A DNA stretch of 64,000 nt from Epiperipatus broadwayi. Its lineage: Eukaryota > Onychophora > Udeonychophora > Euonychophora > Peripatidae. This document shows positions 1-12,800 of the stretch, piece by piece. The stretch's first letter is position 1; each line of letters starts with the position of its first letter. The stretch spans positions 372,001-436,000 of the forward strand of contig JAQFVV010012537.1 in assembly GCA_028023455.1 (NCBI GenBank). Reading direction: 5' to 3'. Both the position numbers and the translations under genes were made by a program. The notes below the pieces were generated by a model. That model was not told the origin of the DNA, made no database searches, and saw nothing but the letters and a program-made list of their open reading frames with translations.

Positions 1-284
1 CCATTCAAGCGGCCATGATAGCAAATTTCACCGCTCGACTTATATATAACATTTTGACATAGAGTAAATAATTAAAAAAAAAAAGATTGATTTAAAAAAA
101 AAAAAAAAAATTTAAAATACATCCATTTATAAAAGTGTGAAATAGCATGTGATACTATAAAGTTTGAAAGAATAAATAGTTGTAGCTTCTTAATTAATCA
201 CACCTGTACATTATACGCCATTCATATTTTAAGCAGTATGTACATAAACTCTATCACTGCGTAGTTTTTCTGTGTGTAACCGTG

Positions 285-626
285 GAAAAACAGCGCCACA
301 TAGTGGGCTAGAATCTTGGTAGTCGCTGTTAGCAGACGATACATAAGCTAGATGTGTTTACAGCAATCAACGCCACCTAGGTTCTTGGTATCTGCTGGTA
401 GCAGACAATGTAATCTAAATGGGCTTACGCACTGCGATCAGTGCCACCAAGTGGGCAGCTTTGCTACCAGCCAGCTGGTGGAATGTTCCTGCTTACACAT
501 TGTGAACAGTGCCACCTTTCGGCTGAAATTTGCAATGCTGCATTTGGGGCCCCTACTCTAAGTATTTCTGTGGTTGACCCTGACCAGCGCCTCTGGTGGC
601 TACATGGGTCAAAAGTCACAAGTACC
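285..626. repeat. Diverged copy of the 51.6-kb foldback family
   Basis: A GC-richer island in AT-rich DNA. Read on the minus strand it repeats, in order, landmarks of the foldback at 51642: a GGTACT start (end at 626), CCACCAGAGGCGCTG, ACAGAAATAC, AGTAGGGGCC, AGGTGGCACTGTTCAC, GCAGGAACATTCCAC and AAGAACCTAGGTGGCG. GCCACC-type boxes recur at several places. The short open frames here are shadows of this repeat, not genes. The left edge is uncertain. Confidence 0.6.
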
Positions 627-747
627 TTTACTAGATAATTAAAAATATCATGATGTAAATTTATAATTAGAAATACATACTAATTATAAAAAATTGAATA
701 GATATTATAAATTTTAGGTATATTCACAATACAACAACAAAACTTAC

Positions 748-814
748 CTAATTTTGTCCATTTTCTTTTTCTAGAAAGCTTTTGAAGAGATGGATTTTTT
801 TCTTCTTTAAATGG
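748..814 (-). CDS. NBAS: NBAS exon, last visible
   Basis: 67 nt between acceptor TTTTAG and donor GTAAGT, phase 0 in, one base out. It reads PFKEEKNPSLQKLSRKRKWT, which aligns with human 'PGYDDLNPDWRLSTEKRKKI' at P, two acidic residues, NP, LS and the basic cluster. Short and divergent, but it is the only candidate with the right phase after the preceding exon. The next exon (human 'ESFYPLIDVNWW') was not found in bases 1-747 and probably lies outside. Confidence 0.75.
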
Positions 815-3800
815 CTAAAACAATCAATAATTTTATATTTACTTTTTCCTTGAAAAAATATTTTATTTGCATATATTCTAAAATATTTTTAATTTGCTAG
901 TTGAAATAATGCACTAGAATATTATTTTTTGATAGCAGGATTAATATTAAAATATTTATTTACATATAAAAAAAAAAGTTCATAACAAAATACCCTTCAC
1001 CCAAATCAATTTTATTCTCTTGTGTCATTCATAATTTAATACATATATATTATAAAGCACATTCAGTGTCCTCTACTACCTCGCCATTTAGCTAAAATAT
1101 AAAATATATAATAACCAAATTCTAAATTGTGAACTATGGCACTTACATTAATAATTGAAAATTGGAATAGACTTGAATCTTATTCATATTAAATATATTT
1201 AACTTGCTTTATTTCAAAATGTGAAAGATAAAATAAATGCAATACAATTATTAAATGTAATATTCTTTTTAATTTGATATTCCTAAAATTCAAAATTTTG
1301 TTATTATATATTTATATTTTACTTAATTAATCAGCTAATAGAGCACTTAAATAGCCTCTTTAATTATAAGACATAGCTCTGTAATGTAATAATTACATAA
1401 TTGATTATGTTATATACATACAAGCATATACAAAGTTATTCAATCTAAATAAAAAAAAGTCACCTCCTCCCTTTGATACTATTATATTTTCCATAAAAAG
1501 TTTAAATACAGCATGATGAAACATATTCTCCAACTACTCTGATTTAATTAAGAAGATACTGACTTAAAACGTATATTTAAAAATAATTTACATTTATTGT
1601 AATCTAAAAGATATGGCTCAAAAATAAAATAAATTTCAATTAAGATAATTTTATCCCGTTATGATTGGTTTCCAAAATATTGCTGTTTAAATCATTATAG
1701 CAAAATTTATAAAAGTGACATAATTTATAATTTAAAAAAATGTGAATCGATGCTTTAATTATCTTGACCATATCTCAGATGACAGAACATGTGACACTTT
1801 GATGAATTATAACCACTCTTGAGTAGAAAAATAATTATCTACAAATTTGCTGCAAAAGTTTATAATCATCACTTCTAATGTCGATTTTTCTTTCTTGAAA
1901 TATTTAGATGCAACTTTGATTAAATCTAAAGAAATCAATAGACAGTAAAAGATAAAACTAAACCATAGGCTGAACAACCATATGAGAATGACATTATCCA
2001 TCATCAATGAAGTACTTGAACAGACTACATTAATTTGGGATTTTTATCTCCCACTTGCTAATATCCTGATACTCATTTATTGGTCCATATTAGATGGCTA
2101 GATGGGTTGATTAAATTAAGATATGAAAAATTTCCAAGATTCACTCGCCCTGGATTCAAATCCCTATTAACTATATGGCAATGAAAGCCTTATAAATGAA
2201 TTTATAGCCATAGACATGTAAATCATATCTGCAGAAGCCAAAATATCAATTATCATTAAAAAGATGAGCGAATTAATGGTAGATTACCAAAGTTAAAAAA
2301 GCTAATCAAATCCACATTAACAGATAATTTAATATGTAGGAAGATAAAGATTTAATTAACAGAAAAAAAGATTACTTTCCAAATTTTAAATTATTATGTA
2401 ATAAACAAACACTGGCAAAAGAAAAATAAAGGCTGGGAATGTATGACAATTGAACTTATATTCATAATTTAATAAAGAAAAAATGCATCAAACTAGTATC
2501 ATTGATTAATTTATTTCATTTTCTTACATTTAGTCGATAAATAAAAATCTATACTTTTGCGGAACTGTGGTTTTCAAGTCATTCAGATAACTGATTTAGT
2601 TTAATTTTTCCACCATTTAATTGGAGTGAGAAGAGAAAGAATAAATATCAACGTAATGAGATCAATAAACATTAATTGTTACAATGTTACTCAAATTTTA
2701 CCTTTCCAATTGGTACTGAACCTCATGATGTGTGAAGAAAGATACAATTATCTAACATTCTTGACTTGCAAAAGCATAAGTCCAAAGTGCAATGAAAATT
2801 TTGAAAGCCATGGTTATTATTCTTTAAAATTTAAATAAATTAAACTACCCAACCAGACACTAGAAAAAACATGTAACATTATAAAACGAAATGTTTTTTT
2901 TAAAACTAGTTCATTAACTAAAATGAGTACAATACGATAAAACATAATTCTTTAATCAAAGCTTAAACCATCACACAATAATAATTTTTAAGAAATTCTA
3001 ATTTGAATATATATTTGTCCTGCAACATCTATAAAAATACAGAATTAGTAAGCATTTGTGGCCAAGTGATGCTTTGATTTTAATTTTATAGGCCTTAAAA
3101 AACCAAGTAGGCTAAATTCCTAATGTTTAACTTCATACATTCTGATCACTGCAACTGTTAGTATCATGTGATTGTTGGTTTCAATTAGTTTTCTTAAAAA
3201 TAGAACATAAGAGCTGTGTGAATGTTATTTTGCTTTTTAAAAATATTTACATCTACAATAAATAAAAACAGATTATAGCTTTCATATATCAAGAATAATG
3301 TAAAATCATAAGCTAAAGCAATCATTGATAACTGAAAGTTGAGAATTAAGAATGCCAGGGTTAAGAATCTAGTATGCCATCAATCATCATTTAACAAGCT
3401 AATTATAAATGATACAGATCTGAAAGAGTTGAAAAAACAGCTATCTAATGTTAAATGAAACATTATAGAACTTTGTGAAGTTAGAAAATAAGACGAAAAA
3501 ACAACTGATTTGAGAAGTGAACACCTATTACTAAAAAGGCACAAATATTAAAAAAATAAAAACAAAAATGATTCATTAACAATAACAGATGGTAAAAACA
3601 ACATTATTAAGAGATGATATGTCAAACAGAATAGCAAGTTTGCTTATTCAACTTTACAGAAGATAAATGGAAATAATGTTTGTATGTAAATAAATAAATA
3701 AAAGTGAAAAAGGTTATGCAACAAAAAATAAAGAATTTATTTAAACACACACTGATTACGTAAGTAATATTTACTAACGCTATAAACTTTAAGAGTGTGC

Positions 3801-6800
3801 GCATGAAAATGTGAAGGTAGGGACCTCTACAGGTCTTAACCACATGCATTTTTAATATATAAAAGTTTTTTTGGTGAAATTTTATTATTTTGCTCAGTGT
3901 AACATATGTATTATTGAGAATGTTTATGTATGATTATATAAAATATCTAGATTTTTTTTTAAAAATCAATTCTTCCTTCTCTCTTTTTTTCTCTGTTCTT
4001 TTCTGCTTACCTCTCTTCTTTATATTATTTATTATTAGTATATGCACCTATTAATAAATTAAATATATTAATTACAATGTACATACAGCTATACACACAT
4101 CAATACATATATAGAACATTATACAAATGTATACACACATGCACATTTAAAATACCAATTATTAGTTAATGGTATAGATGTCTTGCATATATTCAGACTT
4201 TTATTCATATTGTAACGGGCACACGCCGTTACATTATTTATTTTAAAAATTAGACATTAAAAATAAAAGTTCGCAAATAAAAATCTCTTTTTTAAGAATT
4301 AACAATCGAAAGTTAAAAGTCATCTTAACTCGTATATATAAAATCGCACAGATGAAAAAAAATATTAAAAGAAAACTATTAAAAAAGAAAAGGTATTTTA
4401 AAACTAAGTTTTAAGAAAAAACTTAAGATAAAAAAATATATTGCTAAAAAGAATGTACAAATTTAATTAATGCTATTGTGTAAAATGGAAATGATTATTT
4501 TCAATTAGTTAAAGTAAACTAGCTCTTGAGCATCTCAAAATGTATAATTAAAGGTCAGATAGGAGAGAAAAAACAATAGTAACAGAATAACCAATAAAAG
4601 AAATCCCTCAGGAAACAGACCTCAACGAAAAGATCATCATCATCATGACATAATGTCCACTGGATCCGAAAGTTTAATATAGAAGGAAAAGTTTGGAAAA
4701 AAATAAGAGATGGGATAGGGAATGGTGTTATATGTGTTAGTGCGGAGAGAGTTGAAGGAGAAGGGATTAAAAAGATGCACTCTTCAATCTCTTCAGTTTT
4801 TCTAAAAAAAAAAAAGAAGAGAAAGAGAAATGACCAATCGTTTTCCTATATTGCGGACCACAGATCGGGGGAATTAACGCTGGATCCCAAATGGCAAGCA
4901 ACTGTTAAAGATGGACTTTCTAAAACCGTAAAAACTATATATATAACTAACAAACATTAATTCTAAAACTTTCCAGTATTTGAGAACAATAAGAACTCTA
5001 AATTCTAAACTTTTCAATATTTAAACAGAAGTAGAATTTCCTGACTAAATTATTTATTAATTATTTTTATTGAATGTATTATTTTTTTAAAATCATTTCC
5101 ATTAATTTATTTTTCCGTTCTTTTAAGTTTTTATTATGACTTTTTTTTTTTTGTTAAGTTAAACTTTTAACTAAATCATGTTAAATTTAAGTGGGCGTGA
5201 ATGGCTGCATAGAGTCGTAAAGTTATGTTAGTTTAAGGGAGGGTAAATCTTAGGTTACTTGTTCCGTAGTTAAATTGGGTTAATCGATTGGATATATTGG
5301 TGTAATTAGTAAATGTAGTATGAAGATCCGCTACGTGCAGGATCACATTATACGCCGCACTTGGGCAAAATAAGCCTATCTCTTATTGACCATCGGAAGC
5401 AGGTGTATTCCCTGCTCCTTGGATCACCCCATTAGCCTATGGAATGGGATAGTAAAATGGCAAAAAGGGCCGCAATCCCTTCCTATGGAGTTTTTTTTTA
5501 TTGTTCTTCTCACCAGATAGATGTAACATTCCTGTACTGGATGGGAGACAATTTCTTCTCTATAACCATGCTGTTCAGATGTGCTGTGCTGTCGTATTCA
5601 TGCTGCATTGAAGACATCGATATATCAGATAGACTGGCGTTGGTTTGACTACGAACTTTAGGCCTAAGGTTAAATAAGGGAAAGAATATTTTCTTTTCAA
5701 ATGCAATCTATGTAGTCTATTCATACTCGACATTAATAAATATTAATAAATTCATCTTTGTAGAACGTGTAAAATAAAAGTTAAATTGTAAATTAAAATC
5801 TAAAGTAAAGTTATAATGTTTTATAAAGGTAAAAAAATTAATTAAAGTAAACATACTAAAATAATAATGCTAAAATTTATATATGTTTAATAAATGTTTG
5901 TGTCTTATTACTGGCAGTGGCTTCTTTTAATTTTTTTTTAATATTAAAAATTATCTCTGTTGTTCCATGAACTAGTGGCATGGGCTGACGATCGTAATAA
6001 AATATATATATGTATAATTTGGATCTTAACTTACGTATCTGCCTACTATATAAATTTTCTAGGTTCGAATGGCCTGGTGGCACCCTGTTCGGCAGATACG
6101 GTAAGACTCCAACTTCTATCCACCCCTATAATATATTTAATGTAATTTTTTATTTGAATCTTTAACGTAAAGATTTAATATTATTTTGACAGTCTATTTT
6201 ATGGCCAGACATTAATTAATAAACATACAATGTTGATTTATCATTTCTATCAATTGCTTTATTATGTTCTTTTTCTCTTTTTTTTTGTTTTCCAATGCAT
6301 CTGTATTAAATCATATCAAAATTTCTTCAATTAATTTTATAAACTATATTCCTTTTCTTTATTTGCTCTTTAATTTTAGATATAAATATTTTTAATTTTT
6401 TATAATCAATATATTTAAAATACAAATAGATGTGTATTTATATTATGTATATACATACACACGTGAGAGATTTAAAAAAAAAAGATGTACTTTTTTATAC
6501 AAACTTGTATGTAATGTAAATTATAAATAAAATAAAAAAATCATTATTTTTAACTTGTACATATATGAATAATAACATTATTTTTTTCATTGATATATAT
6601 AATGCATATAATAGTTATATTAGAAAATAAAGAAGTAAAATAAGAGAGGAAATTTGTATTTTTTAAAAAAATTCTGGTTGTTGCTATATATAATGGACTG
6701 AAAATGTTTTCAATATTATACACTTTATATCAAGAAGAACAATAAAACATATTTAAAAAATACAATATTTTGTTTTTATATCTTTTTTGGTTTTATTATA

Positions 6801-9800
6801 TAAATAGATGCATAGATATTTTTAATAAATAAATTATTTTAATGCTAGTGACTGAAAATTGTTTGGAAGTACTATGAGTTAACTTGGATAGAGGCAGGAA
6901 TGAGAGGGAACAGATTTTTGAAATTTTCAAGAATTGCCCCATTCTTCCATTAAGAATTCCATTTTAGAGAAAAGATTAAAGTAGAATGGACATAGAAACA
7001 TTAAAATCAAGGCTTCCAACTAAAAGCAAATACATATTAATTTCAAAATAGTATTGTGTCTAATAAATTCAACACAAGAAATGATCACTGATTAGTAAGG
7101 TTGTTAATTCTAAACTAGATACAAGCTATTGAGATACACAGTACTGAACAATTGATGTTCTTAATTTTCAAAAGTATTCCTAAAAACGTAAGCTGCATTC
7201 AAAAATTATTTAAAAATAAAAACAAGCTTCAAAGATAGCTCAGACTTAAACGGATTAATAAGGAAATAAAATATTCTAATAAAAATTATTACTCAGCAAA
7301 AATAAAAAACAGCAATTCACAAATATATTTAAAGTGATCCATTTAAAACAATTGAAAGAATTGATAAAATAAAAAAATGTATATTTGTAAAATGGTTCAG
7401 AAAGCTATAGAAAAAAATTCAAAAATATAAAATAACATCTTGGTATTGGAAAAAAAGTTTTTTTTTCAGTAGTGAAAAAAATCACTACTATTAAAAATTG
7501 AATAGAAAAAATCTTACAGGAAATACGTAATATTAAAGAATCAAAAAACAAACTAGCTCATACAGTTATGATAACATCATTTGAAATGCCAAGTGTCTGA
7601 AATGAAACTGTGAGATATGCAATTGAATCTACAAAGAATGCAAAGGTTTCAGAAAATGAATGAATCATTATGCATGTATAATTAAACAAAAAGTGATAAA
7701 AAAATAAGAGAAATGGTTGGCAGAAAAAATATGCCAAATGATTAAAAGTTAACGATATATTAGATAATTAAAAAAGCACAGTAGTAAAATGGCAATGAAA
7801 AAGGGGACAAACAAAATATCCCAAATTATAGTCTGTCATTTTCAATTTGACATAAAAATATTTACTAAAATCATTAGACATCCACAACAGAGAAGATTTA
7901 AAATAACCAAAAGAAAAAGCTGAAATCCAAAAATATTACAACATAATAGAGACAAAAACTAATGAAGTTATAAAAACATTGGACTTATAGATTAAGAAAT
8001 AGCATTTGAACATGTAAGTATTTCGACTATGAGTAAAGCTCTGAATTATCATGATTTGGGCTCAGGATATTGCCACATTCTGAAAATGTTTATCAAAATA
8101 CATCAGCAATGCGTTCCTAAAAAATGTGATAGTCATAAGAGTGTATGATAATGATTATATATATTTCTAAAACGAAAGAGTTTTGATGAATATTTGTAGT
8201 TTGAAATGGGATGCAAGGCAATAAAATGGAGCTTAGTTGAATAATTTAGTTTTTTTCATATGATTTGCTTGTTTGGTAAATACTTCAGAATTACTGAAAA
8301 CTGTAACATAAATATTAAAGAGATTGCGATTTTTTAAATGTAGGTGATGATACTGATGGGGGTGCACCAATTGGTAAAAAAGATTTTTAGCAAACAAATA
8401 GTTTTAGAACTGAACCTTTACATTTCATTGGTTATTTTTCAGAAAGTGGAAATTGCATAGCATTTAAAAAATTCTTAAGTTTTAGATCTAACTAAACATA
8501 AAGTGCCTTAACCACTGTGGACTCATGTATATGATTTGTTTTTGTTTTTTTAATTTTGAATAAAATGTATGTTTAAAGAAATTAGTTCAAAGTTCAAATT
8601 TGTGCTCTAAATATTAATCTCTCCATGATAAATGCTTGAAAACCAATTGCAAATTAGAGAGAAGTGGTTTTTTTTTTGGGGGGGAGGGGACAGCATACCT
8701 GTTCATCTAACGACCATATCTGCCTTTTCCTGAGTGATGGAATATCCCATATTGTTAATTTTCCAGAATAGTGCAGAGTGCTTAGTAAGCCACCATCAGG
8801 TGATAGACTCATTTTATATATACCATCCTAATAATTTATATATAGATACATACATGAAAGAAAAATATAAATTACAAAAATTTACAATTTTAATATAATA
8901 TCAAAATTAAAAACAATAACATCATGCAGAATAAAAATAATACAATATATATTAAACAATAATGAAATTCTTGTATGTGATCATTTTAAAAATATTTGGA
9001 TAAATATATATCTGTATGTATGTGCTTGTTTTTAGCACTAACTATATATTTTGTGCTAATTTGTATTCTATATTAGATGTATATTAAGCTCTCTGTCCAA
9101 AGACAGTTTGATCAATCAACAAATATACACATTACAACTGCAGACTAATCAAATATTTTCAGACATCACATTCTTCCCATGATTCAAATAGTTTCCATAT
9201 AATATTGCCATCTTCACATTAATAATTTCTCTCATTCATACAGTCTATATAATTAAATATTTAAGGATCAGGACTCTAATATTACAATTAAATGTTATTC
9301 CATTGTAGTGGGCCATTATTGAACAATGAATGAGAAATTAATATTCTCCATTCTTAAAGCCACTTCTCAGTTGATTAAATTTATCCCTTTGCATCTATGG
9401 AATTTACATATTAAATATAAATTTAACAAGATTCAAGTGATTATTATTTTAATATTAACTTTTTTAAAATAAATAAATAAGCTAATAATACATGAATTCA
9501 GTTCACATGAAGTTGCATGATATTTGAGCATTAAATTGAGAATGTGATTCACCAGTCGAAATGAGATTTTTGTTTTGCTTTCCTCAGTTGATAATCCATT
9601 CATAAATCTTTAGCATTGAATGACACTATTATCATTGTGCTAAACAGCACAGCGTAATTGGTTTAACAAGTAAAAAATGCTAATTGTCACAGTTAGATTA
9701 GGAATGATTAATGTCATAAGAAGCTCAAGATAACTGGCCTTGCACTAAATTGACTGAAGAAGACAAAAAGGGAGTCGGAGAAGACTTTTTATACTGGAAA

Positions 9801-12800
9801 CAATACCTAGTCTTTTATGAAACAACCTTCATTCTATGAACAGATATTCTTGGATAGGCATCATTTATTTGCTGTTCATAATTGACCTTCAGATCTGAAG
9901 GTCATTCCATTATCAGAAATCTGAGTACAGTATCCAACTTACGGTATATTTCTCATTAAAATTAAAGAATATTCATAACTGGATGTAACGACTTTGACAA
10001 ATATAGTGCTCCTTACATATAATTATAATAAATGAACTTCTTAAACATTTACTAGATTAACGATTAAAAATAACATGGATATTAATTGGTCAACCATGGC
10101 TGCAAAGTTGAAAACCACTGTCCTAATTATTTACTACTTTTAACAGACTGTCAACTAAAAGTAATATTGAAATTGATCAATAGACCATGACTGCTCTGCT
10201 GAAAGTCAAAGTCCAATAATAGATGTGACGTATATCTGTGATTAGCTCTTCATAAAATTTATACATTTTTTATATGACTAACTACACAAAACCACAGATT
10301 AGAAAATTTGATCTAATTTATAGTTAATAAATTATTGCTATCAGTAATAAGCATTAATATAAAGATTTCAAAATAAGCATAATCTGCTAGTAAGATTTTA
10401 AAACTAAAAAGATTATATTGCATAAAAAAAAAAAGTGAATTGAGCCTAATGGAAGTTAGCTTTGAAAAGTCCAAGAGGTTCTAGTAAAAGCATATACTGT
10501 AACATATTATGTGGAATATTTTACTATTTAAAAATAAATGTTTTATCTCTTCTGATAATATAATTTAGCAACATGATGCATTGTTATTTGTAATAATTCT
10601 TTTGGATTACCTCGTTTCTTGATCCACTTAATCTTAAATTAGTAAGTTTTCGCAGCAGACCTCTTCTCGACATGTACTTGGAAAAAAAAAAAAAACACAC
10701 AAGTAAAATGTTTTGTAATAATATTAGTTTGTAAATGTGTAAAAAAATTTTTTAATAAAATTTCTATGTAAGCATTCATTTTTTACTGTAAAAATATTCT
10801 TCTAAAAAAAAAAAAAAATGGAATGACTTATTGCTCAGAAGTTCGTAACTAATTGAAGCATTGAAAATGACAGAGCTGGATCATGATCCAAGGACCTTGA
10901 GCTCTAGTCTTCACTCTATCATTACACAGGGTATTCCTAATCTTATAATATAAACTGATGATTATAAATCAGAAGTAAATACAATTCTAAAAGATGCATC
11001 ACCATTAATTTGTAAAGTACTTAAAATTTTTTTTGAAACTTTCATATATATATATAACTTGCCAAATTTCATGATTACTTTCAAGAGAAAAATATTTGAT
11101 AAAATGAAAACAAAAGATGCCTGAAAATAAAAACTTCCTAAAATGAGTCTATGCAATACAAATCAAGGTAATTAAATAAAGTTGCTTAAATATTCTCTTT
11201 ACCTATATTCATCATCATCATCATTATCAACCATTATCAATCCACTGCAGAATAGTTTCTCCAAGTTCATTCCATTTTCTCCAATCTCTTTTCTCCACAT
11301 CACCCCTGGACACTTTATTTCAGCCATCCATCTCACGTGGTCTATTTCTGGGTTATTTACTATCTCTTGGAATCCAGTTAAAAATTTCAATTGTAAATCT
11401 ATTATCATCTCTTCTAGCAATATATCCAGCCCAACTCCATTTGTCTTTTAATTCTTTCAATGATATGTCACACCTGTTTGTTCTCTTACCCATATATTGC
11501 GTTTTCGTATCTCTTCTTGTTAATCTTAACATGCATCTCTCAATACTTCTTCAAGTGGTCTGAGATCCATAAGTAAAAACTGGCAAAACATATTTATTAA
11601 AACTTTCCTTTTCAAAAACATAGGCATATTTCCTTTTAGTATCAAGTTATTTCTACCAAAAGCACTCCAACCAAGTTTAATTCTATGATTAATTTCATTC
11701 ATTATGCTTCCATCAGTAGTAATAATCTGACCAAGCTATTTGTAGTTGTTAACTTCTTCTAACTCATCATAATCAATCTTTATCTTCTTCTTTTTAGAAA
11801 ATCCATTGAACATTACTTTAGTCTTTTTAAAATGTACCTTCACTCCTGTTTTCTTACTTTCATCTGATAACTCTTGCAATATTTCCTGAAGCTCTAAAGT
11901 ATTATTTGCAAAAACAACTACATCATATGCAAAATCTAAATAACATAAATAATCTCGATTTACTTTTATTCCTTTAGCTTTCCATTTTAATCCATAAAAT
12001 ACTTCTTGCAGCATTGCTGTAAAAAGTTTTGGAGATATGGAGTCACCCTGTCTTACACCCTTCTCAACCTTCCTAGTATCATTATGTAATTTAATAAAGA
12101 TTATATAATAATTTTAAAGAAAGATCTCAAAACTATGACAAAATAAAAAGTTCTTCCAAAAATCTATTTGTCATAAGTCATTGCCATTTCTTATTTTCCT
12201 GTTTATTGGTCAAAAGATGGACACCTGAAAGGTCGAAAAAAATATCAAATTATAAATCATATCAACAATACTTATCAGATCTTAAATTATCATGGCATCA
12301 TTGGATCCAAATTAACCATTTCTAAACATTTCACAATGATTTTGTCAATTCATTAAATGGTAAACAAGTCAACCTTTATTCTTCATATGCAGAAAGAACT
12401 CCAAACAAACAATACAATATTTAGATGACAATAAGTTGATTATTGTAATTTCAAACCCAATAATTATCTTGCAAACAAATGTAATTTGAACTAGAAAATC
12501 GAAATTTTATTTTGGGTACAAATTATTTTACTTTTGATATTATTTTTGTTCAGATAAAGTATAAACTGAAATAGTCAATGTTAATACAAATGTAGCAGCT
12601 TCACAATGAAACTAATGTAAGTACTAACTGCTGGATAGACTCCTTATATTTTAGGCTCCAAATATTCAAATTTTTATTTAATCTTTTTTTTCCCAATTTT
12701 TCAACATTCTTAATTTTTCATTCATGTTTACTACTTTTTCATTTTGGTTCTTTTGGTCCTAAACTATTTAAAAAATTTTCTTTGTACAGTGTATCACCAT

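Noticed and set aside
352-638. Two overlapping plus-strand open frames
   Set aside because: They lie inside the repeat related to the 51.6-kb foldback; GC-rich repeat sequence gives fewer stops by chance.
4775-6145. Short open frames within the long LTR-like repeat
   Set aside because: Not conserved in the second copy, where the same positions carry frameshifts.
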